The position numbers and the translations under genes are program-made. 52,643 bases of DNA from an uncultured Acidobacteriota bacterium (GTDB taxonomy: Bacteria; Acidobacteriota; Blastocatellia; Pyrinomonadales; Pyrinomonadaceae): positions 5,313 through 57,955 of the forward strand of contig CADEGD010000025.1 of NCBI GenBank assembly GCA_902826795.1, written 5' to 3'. How positions within the stretch are numbered: position 1 is the stretch's first letter; each line of letters starts with the position of its first letter. Under the pieces are notes generated by a model. That model worked only from the letters and a program-made list of their open reading frames with translations, made no database searches and was not told the DNA's origin. Below are positions 40,903-49,052 of this stretch, in pieces.

Positions 40903-42084
40903 ATGCAATCAAACTACAGCAATGACCTGGCGAACGCCGACATTCTTTGTTTCTCACACCTTCGATGGGATTTCGTTTACCAACGGCCTCAGCACCTTAT
41001 GAGTCGATTCGGGAAGAGTCGACGTGTCTTTTTCATTGAGGAGCCAGTTCATCACGACGGCGAGACAGGATGGGTTTTCTCGGAGGTCGAGGAGAACGTA
41101 GTACGTTGTGTCCCGAAGCTTCCCCGCAACTTGGGCGGTTCGGAAGAAGCACTGATGCAACATCTTGTCGAAGCACTTTCTGAGAAATATGAGTGTCGAA
41201 AGGCGATCCACTGGTTTTATACACCGATGATGATCGATTGGACGACAAAGTGTGAAGCGATCGCTACCGTTTACGATTGCATGGATGAGCTAAGCAAGTT
41301 CAAGTTCGCTCCGGGCGGAATTGTCGATCTAGAACAAGAACTTTTTGGACTATCTGACCTTGTCTTTACAGGCGGGAACAGTTTGTACAAGGCGAAAAAA
41401 GACCAGCACCGCGCCGTTTACGAGTTTCCTTCTGCTATCGATACTGCTCACTTTCGTCAGGCTTTATTCATTCACGATGAAGTGCCTGATCAGTCATGTC
41501 TCGGCCGGCCGCGTATCGGGTACGCGGGCGTGATCGATGAACGGCTCGATCTGGATCTCGTCGCCTCAGCGGCCGTACTTCGGCCGGAATGGAATTTCAT
41601 AATGTTAGGGCCCGTGGTGAAGATCGATCCCGAAACTCTTCCTCGGCACCCGAACATCCACTATTTAGGAATGAAGGATTACCGCGACCTGCCGAGATAC
41701 TTTGCCGGGTGGGATGTAGGGATGATGCCATTTGCTCTTAACGAGTCTACCGAATTCATCAGCCCGACAAAGACGCCCGAGTATCTCGCAGCCGGACTGC
41801 CGGTGGTATCGACGGCGATCACCGATGTGATCCATCCGTATGGCGAGTTAGGCCTTGTCGAGGTCGTGAACGGACCGACCGACTTTGTAACTGCCGCAGA
41901 TCGAGTCATGTCTTCAAACAAGATTGAGAGGCTACTCAAAGTGGATATGTTTTTGTCAGAGAGGTCATGGGATAAGACTTGCAAAGAGATGAACAGACTG
42001 ATTAACGGAATCTCCGAAAAGCCCGTGCGAGCGGCGAAACCTGTGGCCATCGGGCGATCCGCCAGCCTTAGTTTCGCGACATAG
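40903..42084 (+). CDS. GT-B fold glycosyltransferase (family 1/4 type)
   Basis: A 393-residue cytoplasmic glycosyltransferase. The opening DILCFSHLRWDFVYQRPQHL (ending RPQHLMSRF) is typical of a group found beside UDP-galactopyranose mutase genes. The C-terminal nucleotide-sugar domain has RPRIGYAGVIDERLDLDLVA, NIHYLGMKDYRDLPRYFAGW, FISPTKTPEYLAAGLPVVST. The PEYLAAGxPVVST motif contains the acidic residue that holds the donor ribose. Its neighbour glf begins 22 bases later, so UDP-galactofuranose is the likely donor, giving a galactofuranosyltransferase (inference). Start ATG 40903 lacks a strong ribosome-binding site. Confidence 0.82.
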   Translation: MQSNYSNDLANADILCFSHLRWDFVYQRPQHLMSRFGKSRRVFFIEEPVHHDGETGWVFSEVEENVVRCVPKLPRNLGGSEEALMQHLVEALSEKYECRKAIHWFYTPMMIDWTTKCEAIATVYDCMDELSKFKFAPGGIVDLEQELFGLSDLVFTGGNSLYKAKKDQHRAVYEFPSAIDTAHFRQALFIHDEVPDQSCLGRPRIGYAGVIDERLDLDLVASAAVLRPEWNFIMLGPVVKIDPETLPRHPNIHYLGMKDYRDLPRYFAGWDVGMMPFALNESTEFISPTKTPEYLAAGLPVVSTAITDVIHPYGELGLVEVVNGPTDFVTAADRVMSSNKIERLLKVDMFLSERSWDKTCKEMNRLINGISEKPVRAAKPVAIGRSASLSFAT

Positions 42085-42106
42085 ATCAAGGAAAGGGAAA
42101 AATACG

Positions 42107-43279
42107 ATGTTCGATTACTTGATAGTAGGAGCTGGCTTTGCCGGATCGGTGTTAGCCGAACGATTAGCAAATGGCTCAGGGAAAAAGGTTTTGATCTGTG
42201 ACCGCCGGCCTCACATCGGCGGCAATGCATACGACGAATACAACAGCGATGGAATCCTGGTTCATCGATACGGTCCGCACATTTTTCACACGAACGCGAA
42301 AGACGTTTTCGACTACCTCTCAAGGTTTACGGAATGGCGTGAATATCAGCACCGGGTTCTTGCCTCGGTTGATGGGATGCAGGTACCGATCCCGATCAAC
42401 TTGGATACGATCAACAGCCTATACGGCCTCAATCTCGATTCGCTTTCGATTCAGGATTTCTTCGACCGGATCAAAGAGCCGCGCGATAGCATTACTACTT
42501 CCGAGGACGTAGTCGTTTCGGCAGTGGGCAAGGAGCTGTACGAGAAATTCTTTAGAGGGTATACGAGAAAACAATGGGGCTTGGATCCGTCCGAGCTCGA
42601 TGCATCGGTGACCGCAAGAGTACCGACTCGAACAAATCGTGATGATCGCTATTTTACCGATACGTATCAGGCAATGCCGCGACATGGTTACACGCGAATG
42701 TTCGAGAAAATGCTTGATAATCCAAACATTAAGGTTTTACTGAACTGCGACTATCGCGAACTGCAGGATGAGTTCTTCTATCGCGAGATGATCTACACCG
42801 GACCCGTCGATTCGTACTTCGACTTCCGGTATGGGAAATTGCCTTATCGATCGCTCGAGTTCCGACATGAGACACATGACCGAGAGGTTTTTCAGGCTGC
42901 ACCCGTGGTGAACTATCCGAACGAACAACCCTACACGCGCGTTACCGAGTTCAAATATCTGACAGGGCAAACCCATCCCAAGACGAGCATTGTGTACGAA
43001 TATCCTCAAGCAGAGGGCGATCCGTACTACCCGATACCGATGCCGGAAAATGCAGAGCTGTACGCGAAGTACAAGGAACTGGCCGACGCGGAAATGGACG
43101 TCCATTTTGTCGGGCGTCTCGCGACTTACAAGTACTACAACATGGATCAGGTAGTCGCACAGGCGCTGACGACATACGGAAAGATGGTCGGCGAGAAAAG
43201 AAAGGCCGCGGCCACAATGCAGCTGGGTGCAGCGTACACGAACGGCAACGGATTCAGAAATCTTGAAACCGTAGGTTAA
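42107..43279 (+). CDS. glf: UDP-galactopyranose mutase
   Basis: A 390-residue flavoenzyme converting UDP-galactopyranose to UDP-galactofuranose, using reduced FAD as a covalent catalyst. The N-terminal LIVGAGFAGSVLAERLA binds FAD; RRPHIGGNAYDEYNSDGILV and YGPHIFHTN are strongly conserved in the family, as are YTRKQWG and YFDFRYGKLPYRSLEF. The late GRLATYKYYNMDQVVAQAL is the conserved C-terminal flavin contact. Length is normal (about 370-390). A GGAAAGGG ribosome-binding site precedes ATG 42107. Its end overlaps the opposing glycosidase by four bases. Supplies galactofuranose for surface polysaccharide together with GalE downstream. Confidence 0.97.
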   Translation: MFDYLIVGAGFAGSVLAERLANGSGKKVLICDRRPHIGGNAYDEYNSDGILVHRYGPHIFHTNAKDVFDYLSRFTEWREYQHRVLASVDGMQVPIPINLDTINSLYGLNLDSLSIQDFFDRIKEPRDSITTSEDVVVSAVGKELYEKFFRGYTRKQWGLDPSELDASVTARVPTRTNRDDRYFTDTYQAMPRHGYTRMFEKMLDNPNIKVLLNCDYRELQDEFFYREMIYTGPVDSYFDFRYGKLPYRSLEFRHETHDREVFQAAPVVNYPNEQPYTRVTEFKYLTGQTHPKTSIVYEYPQAEGDPYYPIPMPENAELYAKYKELADAEMDVHFVGRLATYKYYNMDQVVAQALTTYGKMVGEKRKAAATMQLGAAYTNGNGFRNLETVG

Positions 43280-44415
43280 GGTGCGCAATGTAATTCGGAT
43301 CGGTCTTTGAGAATTTCTGCGAAGCGGGCAGCCTGGAAGGTGATCTCTTCTGATAGAGGAAGGTAAGCTTCACGATGCCCTCTTTCGTCCGCGTAGTCCC
43401 AGAGCCCATTGTGGCAGTGGCGATCATCAGCCCAGCCTGGGTGATTGACGATCGGATAGAGGCAGATACCTTCAATCGGGATTCCGCGCGAAATTGCGAC
43501 TGCGACTTCGTCGCAAACGTAACGGAACCACTCGGCACGACGGTCTTCTTCGATTCCTGTTTCGGCTATTAGAAGCGGCCGTCGGTAACGCTCGTAAAAC
43601 TCGGCGAGAATCTCATTGAGTGGTCGGTAAAGGCGGTGTCCGGGATCGATCTTCCGTCGGCTTGGATGTCTCCATTGATTGTGGAAATAGTAGTTGAGCC
43701 CGATTATGTCGTTCATCGGAAATTCGCGAGTAGCGGCTGCCTCCAATCTGTCGAGTGCCGAGAACTGTGAGCGGCGATAGGATTCGGCGGACCGTCGAGC
43801 AGCGGCAGAATCATCACGAGGTACGACGTGAATCGCGGGCTCAGTGAACATTATCGTGACGGCGGCATTTACATCACGAATCGCTTTCACCGACGCGATG
43901 GATGCTTCAACGAGACGATTTTTCAGCTCTTCGTCGCGGCCCTTAGCGGCCGGAGCGAACTGACCTTTGTTGGCAGCGATCCAAGAGAAAAATGAGATCT
44001 CGTTGACGGGGCAGACATGCAGTTTACCCTTAGAAGTTTCGCTTAGATATCGCGTTAGAGCCACTGAGAATGACACGAAACGCTCGACAAAGTGTTCAGA
44101 GAAAATATCAATATCGTCGGGAAAGCCGTAATGAAAGTAATCCCAAATAACTTCGATCCCGCTCAGGTTTGCAGCTCTCACTTGCCCTTCGAGGCTCGAG
44201 AAATCGTATTGAAATGGAGCCGTTTCGATGAGATGCCAACGAACACCGTCCCTGACGGTGAGGATGTTGTGATCGAGAGCACGTTGATAGTCAGCATACG
44301 CGAGCTCGTCGTGCCGGGTAGAGGAGATCAAGTCCAGACGTCGTCCTCTGCGATCCTTGTGGGTAGAGCATTCGAACCCTCCCATTATGAAACTGCGAAA
44401 GCGTGAATTGTCCAT
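43276..44415 (-). CDS. Clan-A glycoside hydrolase, beta-glucosidase-like (GH1 superfamily)
   Basis: A 379-residue TIM-barrel glycosidase without a signal peptide. FIMGGFECSTHKDRRGRRLD is the opening strand. VCPVNEISFFSW carries the probable acid/base glutamate on strand 4, and LLIAETGIEEDRRAEW carries the nucleophile glutamate on strand 7. ICLYPIVNHPGWADDRHCHN completes the pocket. Family GH1 or a close relative (sometimes GH5-like); the sugar is not predictable. It is shorter than typical GH1 (about 440). The gene runs against glf, overlapping by four bases, and is divergent from galE, whose start lies 52 bases away; opposite control of synthesis and breakdown is possible. Confidence 0.75.
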   Translation of the reverse strand: MDNSRFRSFIMGGFECSTHKDRRGRRLDLISSTRHDELAYADYQRALDHNILTVRDGVRWHLIETAPFQYDFSSLEGQVRAANLSGIEVIWDYFHYGFPDDIDIFSEHFVERFVSFSVALTRYLSETSKGKLHVCPVNEISFFSWIAANKGQFAPAAKGRDEELKNRLVEASIASVKAIRDVNAAVTIMFTEPAIHVVPRDDSAAARRSAESYRRSQFSALDRLEAAATREFPMNDIIGLNYYFHNQWRHPSRRKIDPGHRLYRPLNEILAEFYERYRRPLLIAETGIEEDRRAEWFRYVCDEVAVAISRGIPIEGICLYPIVNHPGWADDRHCHNGLWDYADERGHREAYLPLSEEITFQAARFAEILKDRSELHCAP

Positions 44416-44467
44416 TGCGTATAGGTTAGCGCAGTAAGACTGCGAGCTCTGAAAGGAGGAATACAGT

Positions 44468-45451
44468 ATGAAAGTTTTGGTTACGGGTGGTGCAGGCTAC
44501 ATCGGAAGCGTCGTAGTAGAGGAGTGTCTGAACTCAGGCATGCGTCCGGTCGTGATCGACACTCTTGAAAAGGGACACTCGAGTGCAGTTCCCAAAGGTG
44601 TCCCGCTGATCGTAGGAGATATTTCCGAACGGGGCCTTCTGCGGGAAATATTCCGACGCTTTGACATCGATGCGGTGATACACCTCGCCGCGTATTCGCT
44701 CGTGGGAGAGTCGGTAAAGTTTCCAAAAAAGTACTACCGAAACAATGTCGAGAGCGGCCTCGTTCTCCTAGAAGCGATGGCTGAGTGTAAGGTCAACAAG
44801 ATCGTATTTTCTTCGACTGCGGCAGTATATGGAGAGGCGGCGAAGCAGCCTATCGAGGAAGATGATCCGACCCATCCTACGAATCCTTACGGAGAGACCA
44901 AGCTCTTGTTTGAAAAAGCGCTGGAGATGTTCCACGAGAGAAACGGGCTTCAGCACGTTTCGCTGAGATATTTCAATGCGGCAGGCGCGACTTATGAACA
45001 CGGCGAATGTCACGACCCGGAAACGCATTTAATACCGCTAGCCCTTCGGGCTGCCGCAGGAGCGATGGAGTCGATCGATGTATTCGGAACTGACTATCCG
45101 ACTCGCGACGGTACCTGCGTTCGCGACTATATTCACGTTATCGATCTGGCGAAAGCTCACATTCTGGCATTGAATTTCTCGTCAAACAGCTCGGTCTATA
45201 ACCTAGGCTGCGGCGGTTTGGGTTATTCGGTCCAGGAAGTTCTGACCGCCGTCGAAGAAGTCACAGGCCGTCCGATCCGTCGGAGGATAGCACCCCGACG
45301 GCAAGGCGATCCACCTACGTTGATCGCCAGCAGCGAAAGAATAAGACAAGAACTTGGATGGAAGCCGCAGCATCAGGATCTTCATCGAATTATCGAATCC
45401 GCGTGGTCATTAATGCTTCGAAAACAATCGTATGAAGTTGTCGGCGGCTGA
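44468..45451 (+). CDS. galE: UDP-glucose 4-epimerase
   Basis: A 327-residue extended SDR enzyme interconverting UDP-glucose and UDP-galactose with tightly bound NAD. MKVLVTGGAGYIGSVVVEEC is the cofactor motif. FSSTAAVYGEA holds the catalytic serine/threonine region, NPYGETKLL the YxxxK pair, and FNAAGA and RDYIHVIDLAKAHILAL follow. ATG 44468 has a perfect AAAGGAGG 8 bases upstream. It provides the UDP-galactose used by Glf and closes the Leloir pathway with GalT and GalK, which follow in overlapping order. Confidence 0.97.
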   Translation: MKVLVTGGAGYIGSVVVEECLNSGMRPVVIDTLEKGHSSAVPKGVPLIVGDISERGLLREIFRRFDIDAVIHLAAYSLVGESVKFPKKYYRNNVESGLVLLEAMAECKVNKIVFSSTAAVYGEAAKQPIEEDDPTHPTNPYGETKLLFEKALEMFHERNGLQHVSLRYFNAAGATYEHGECHDPETHLIPLALRAAAGAMESIDVFGTDYPTRDGTCVRDYIHVIDLAKAHILALNFSSNSSVYNLGCGGLGYSVQEVLTAVEEVTGRPIRRRIAPRRQGDPPTLIASSERIRQELGWKPQHQDLHRIIESAWSLMLRKQSYEVVGG

Positions 45452-45614
45452 GGCCGATCAGAATTTGCCTGTCGTTGAACTCGTCGAGAGGCGGATTCTG
45501 CTTTCTGACGGCCGTTACCTGATCTACTTTGACGGTTCGATAATGCCCGCATCGCTGATCACATCATTTTCTCCAGACGAAGAAGAGGAGGGCAATGTCC
45601 GAGCTCAGGTATAA
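45432..45614 (+). CDS. Sixty-residue ORF bridging galE and galT (hypothetical)
   Basis: A small frame, MKLSAAEADQNLPVVELVER then RILLSDGRYLIYFDGSIMPA, that starts 20 bases before the galE stop and ends 20 bases into galT. It covers an otherwise 143-base gap inside a tightly packed operon. The translation looks like a small beta-rich protein with an acidic tail (SPDEEEEG), where the hydrophobic pattern alternates as in real proteins. No family is recognised and the ribosome-binding site is poor, so translation would depend on coupling to galE. Chance cannot be ruled out. Confidence 0.5.
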   Translation: MKLSAAEADQNLPVVELVERRILLSDGRYLIYFDGSIMPASLITSFSPDEEEEGNVRAQV

Positions 45615-46587
45615 TCCCGTCCTCCGCGAATGGCTGATCACCGCAACGCATCGGCAGCGGCGAACATTTCTTCCGCCCGCTGATTACTGTCCTCTTTGTC
45701 CAACTAGCGACGGCGGTTTCGCGACCGAGATACCATCGCCGGAGTTCGATATAGTCACTTTCGAGAATCGGTTCCCGTCTCTAACCCTCATCCCGCCGGT
45801 TCCGTCGCTCGAGGGATCGGACCTTTATCCGGTCGCCCCTTCTAGCGGCGTCTGCGAGGTCGTTATTTATACGCCGGATCACGATTCGACGTTGGCCGAT
45901 CAACCGCCCGAGCAGATCCTCAAACTGATAAGCGTATGGCGACATCGCTTTCGCGAGCTCGACAATCTTGAGTTTATCGATTTCGTTTTTGTCTTCGAGA
46001 ACAAGGGGGAAGAAATGGGCGTAACGCTTCATCACCCTCACGGGCAGATCTACGGTTACCCATTTGTGCCTCCGATCATTCTCAAAGAGGTCAAGTCGGC
46101 CCAGCTTCATCATGCGAAGACCGGGCAGTGTCTATTCTGCTCAGTGCTTCAAGAGGAAAAGGACTACGGGAAACGGATCGTCATCGAGAATGACGGATTC
46201 GTATCTTTCATCCCCTTTTTCGCAAGATATCCTTACGAGGTTCACATATATCCGAAGCGGCACGTTGCGTCTATCGAAGAACTATCGCCCATAGAAGACT
46301 TCTACCTTGCTGAGATCTTGAAGCAGACCTTGTCCGCGTTCGACAGGCTTTTCAATGTTTCGTTTCCTTATGTTATGGCGTTCCACCAGAGGCCGTCAGA
46401 CGGCGGCGACTACGAAGACTTATATCATTTCCATATCGAGTTCTACCCTCCTATCCGTGCGCAGGACAGGCTCAAGTTTCTAGCCGGAAGCGAGATCGGA
46501 GCGGGCGTATTTATAAACGACGCTTTGCCCGAGGAAACAGCACGACAGTTAAGCAAGCTGATCCAGCCAGTCGAGTGGAGCACTTAG
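45595..46587 (+). CDS. galT: Galactose-1-phosphate uridylyltransferase
   Basis: A 330-residue HIT-superfamily enzyme exchanging UMP between UDP-glucose and galactose-1-phosphate. The N-terminal RYNPVLREWLITATHRQRR and CPLCP zinc-binding cysteines are present, NRFPSL follows, and VTLHHPHGQIYGYPFVPP contains the catalytic HxHGQ histidine that becomes uridylylated. CLFCSVLQEE gives a further metal pair, and FHIEFYPP the last histidine. ATG 45595 has GAGGAGG just upstream. The 3' end overlaps galK by 13 bases. Confidence 0.97.
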   Translation: MSELRYNPVLREWLITATHRQRRTFLPPADYCPLCPTSDGGFATEIPSPEFDIVTFENRFPSLTLIPPVPSLEGSDLYPVAPSSGVCEVVIYTPDHDSTLADQPPEQILKLISVWRHRFRELDNLEFIDFVFVFENKGEEMGVTLHHPHGQIYGYPFVPPIILKEVKSAQLHHAKTGQCLFCSVLQEEKDYGKRIVIENDGFVSFIPFFARYPYEVHIYPKRHVASIEELSPIEDFYLAEILKQTLSAFDRLFNVSFPYVMAFHQRPSDGGDYEDLYHFHIEFYPPIRAQDRLKFLAGSEIGAGVFINDALPEETARQLSKLIQPVEWST

Positions 46588-47738
46588 TAGCATCGGTAAA
46601 GAAAGTATTTCGAAGCCGGTTCGAAGGCGAGCCGCGTATCTTTCGCGCTCCAGGACGAATAAACCTGATCGGCGAGCACACTGACTATAACGACGGCTTC
46701 GTTCTACCGGCGGCTATCGATCTTCAAACCGTCGTCGCGTGTGCGGCCAGAGACGATCGAAAGTTTGCGGTATATGCGTTGGATAAAGATGAGTATTCTG
46801 AATTCGACCTCGAATGGTTGCCGCAACGCGAGTTATACACTTGGCACGCATACGTCAAAGGGACGATCAAAATTCTAAGTCGGACTAACCCGATCAGGTG
46901 CGGAGCGAATATCGTTGTTGCATCGACTGTACCGATCGGAGCCGGAATGTCATCTTCAGCCGCACTCGAAGTAGCTATTGGTTATTCGGTACTGTCTCTT
47001 AACCAGATCCCCATCTCTCGCCTCGATTTGGCAATGGCGGGTCAGGCAGCCGAGCACGAGTTCGTCGGTACTAAGTCCGGAATTATGGATCAATTTACTT
47101 CCGCATCCGGGCGTAAGGGATACGCAATGTTACTGGACTGCCGTAACCTCACGGTCGAGTACATCGGGCTGGATTTCACCGGCGCATCTTTAATTGTTTG
47201 CGACTCGGGCGTTCACCATGAGCTCGCTGCTAGCGAGTACAACCTGCGCCGCGAGGAATGCGAAGAGGCCGTTGACGTGCTTCGACTGGCCAATCCAGGT
47301 TTAACTCATCTACGCGACGTTTCACTTGAAGAGATCGATCGGGCACTAGATAAACTTTCGAGCGTTCAGATCAAACGGGCGAGACACGTGGTGACGGAAA
47401 ATCTTAGAACCTTGGAAGGAGCGCGGGCTCTCGCCGACCAGCGGGATCTTCAGCTTTTTGGACGACTGATGTTCCAGTCTCACGAATCCCTCCGATACGA
47501 TTTTGAAGTGAGCTGTGCGGAGCTCGACCAGTTGGTTGATTCAGCCCGAAATGTCGACGGGGTTTTCGGTTCGCGGATGATGGGTGGCGGGTTTGGCGGC
47601 AGCACGATCAATTTGGTTTCACATGAGGCTAAAGAACATTTTTTTGAAGCCGTCTCGGACGACTATCGTCGAGTCTTTGGCCACGAACCCGCGTTCTATC
47701 AAGTACGGTCGGCGGACGGAGCTTCCGAGATCACCTGA
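46575..47738 (+). CDS. galK: Galactokinase
   Basis: A 387-residue GHMP kinase phosphorylating galactose at C1. The substrate motif APGRINLIGEHTDYNDGFVL is complete. The GHMP phosphate loop VPIGAGMSSSAALEVAIGY binds ATP; GTKSGIMDQFTSASG contains the catalytic aspartate; and the third motif FGSRMMGGGFGGSTINLV is present. The start is GTG 46575 inside galT (overlap 13 bases). No mutarotase (GalM) gene is seen. The last 40 bases overlap the end of the convergent GH1 gene. With GalT and GalE it forms the Leloir pathway. Confidence 0.97.
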   Translation: MEHLVASVKKVFRSRFEGEPRIFRAPGRINLIGEHTDYNDGFVLPAAIDLQTVVACAARDDRKFAVYALDKDEYSEFDLEWLPQRELYTWHAYVKGTIKILSRTNPIRCGANIVVASTVPIGAGMSSSAALEVAIGYSVLSLNQIPISRLDLAMAGQAAEHEFVGTKSGIMDQFTSASGRKGYAMLLDCRNLTVEYIGLDFTGASLIVCDSGVHHELAASEYNLRREECEEAVDVLRLANPGLTHLRDVSLEEIDRALDKLSSVQIKRARHVVTENLRTLEGARALADQRDLQLFGRLMFQSHESLRYDFEVSCAELDQLVDSARNVDGVFGSRMMGGGFGGSTINLVSHEAKEHFFEAVSDDYRRVFGHEPAFYQVRSADGASEIT

Positions 47739-49027
47739 TCGCCACGGTGTTCCCCGATACTGGCCGACGAATCCGCCACGTGGCGTTTGAACTGCTCCAC
47801 TAACGGAGAAGCTATCCAGCGGGGGCTGGATCTTTCACGGTTAAGCCGATATAAGCCGAGTTCGAGAAAGTAATTCTCGATGGCGTCCTCAGCGAATCGA
47901 TACCTCCAGTCAACCATAGTGAACATTGGAAACCACGTGTACCCGATCACAGGTACACCTTCGCCACGCATCCGTTTGATGACCGACAAGCTTGAGTCGA
48001 GCCATCGCGAACGGATCTCATCCGACCCGATGACGCTTGTTTCCGTGACCATGATCGGCGTTTGATATCGCTGATGGTATTTCGAGATAAGCTCTGCAAA
48101 CCCTTCGCCTTCCTGCTCTGTTTCTCGAAATGCGAGTCGGCCTTTCTTGTCGATGAAAAGCTGGCGCGTAGACCATTGCGGGTAGAAGTTAAGGCCCAGC
48201 ACGTCGATTTTACATCGACTCTGTTCCAGTTCCACCAAAGATTCCGGAACGGCTCCGTTTCGCACGAGCCATGAAAAAAGCTCGTGATTATGGTCAAGCT
48301 TTCCTGAGATGAGATCGAGACACAGGAACCCGCGCATCTCCTCCTCGCGCGCGAGCGATCTGAGATCGTCACTCACCGTGCGGTTCAGGCCAGTTGCTTC
48401 CACATGGACCATCACCGACGTGGGGTCTATCGCCTTTATGTTCTTTACAGTCCGCACGATGCCTTTTGCGAGCTGCAGCATAATGCGCAAATAACCCTTA
48501 TCACCTTTCAAATACGGTGGCCACAACCCGCGGAGTCCGCACATCATCGAGTTGATGATCGGTTCGTTTAATGGCGTGTACCAACTGACCAGATGTTTAT
48601 AACGCAATGCGAATTCTGCGGCGTAGTCGGCTACATATCGCGGGTAATCCCGATTAGCGAACTCTTTCTGCAGCCAGATCGGGCATCCATAGTGCATCAG
48701 GTCGATGATGGGGCGCACCCGATACTTCTCGACCATCCACGATATCACTTCATCGGTCCACCGCCAGTCGTATCTCCCAGGTGACGGCTCGGTTTTATAC
48801 CAGGGAACGCCCCATCGGATAGCTTTAATTCCCAGGTCACCTATCAACTCGAGGTCCTGCTTCCAGTGGTCGTAATGTCCCATCAGTTCGTATTCGTCCA
48901 GCGACCGATGGCCGGGACGGGTTTGCGGAACAAACGTATTCTCGATTCCGGCAGCCCACAGGAAATCGTCAGGCAGCGTCGAAATACCGGAAAGGTCGTT
49001 GTGTGGCAACCCCTTGTTATTGTTCAT
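47699..49027 (-). CDS. Family-1-like beta-glycosidase
   Basis: A 442-residue TIM-barrel glycosidase of GH1 type and normal length, without a signal peptide. The opening LPDDFLWAAGIENTFVP and GIKAIRWGVPWYKTEPSPGR match the family start; the acid/base glutamate is in SWYTPLNEPIINS (NEP motif); the nucleophile is in IMVTETSVIGSDE. The sugar-contact tail YTWFPMFTMVDWRYRF is as expected. It may release galactose or glucose from oligosaccharides in the cytoplasm. The gene is convergent with galK (40-base overlap) and follows the GH43 gene by 25 bases, so both are likely in one operon from about 51446. Confidence 0.85.
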   Translation of the reverse strand: MNNNKGLPHNDLSGISTLPDDFLWAAGIENTFVPQTRPGHRSLDEYELMGHYDHWKQDLELIGDLGIKAIRWGVPWYKTEPSPGRYDWRWTDEVISWMVEKYRVRPIIDLMHYGCPIWLQKEFANRDYPRYVADYAAEFALRYKHLVSWYTPLNEPIINSMMCGLRGLWPPYLKGDKGYLRIMLQLAKGIVRTVKNIKAIDPTSVMVHVEATGLNRTVSDDLRSLAREEEMRGFLCLDLISGKLDHNHELFSWLVRNGAVPESLVELEQSRCKIDVLGLNFYPQWSTRQLFIDKKGRLAFRETEQEGEGFAELISKYHQRYQTPIMVTETSVIGSDEIRSRWLDSSLSVIKRMRGEGVPVIGYTWFPMFTMVDWRYRFAEDAIENYFLELGLYRLNRERSSPRWIASPLVEQFKRHVADSSASIGEHRGDQVISEAPSADRT

Positions 49028-49052
49028 TACGATTCCCGGGAGAGTGATCGTT

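Noticed and set aside
42737..43288. A long open frame antisense to glf.
   Set aside because: It mirrors the codon structure of a certain gene and shows no family pattern of its own.
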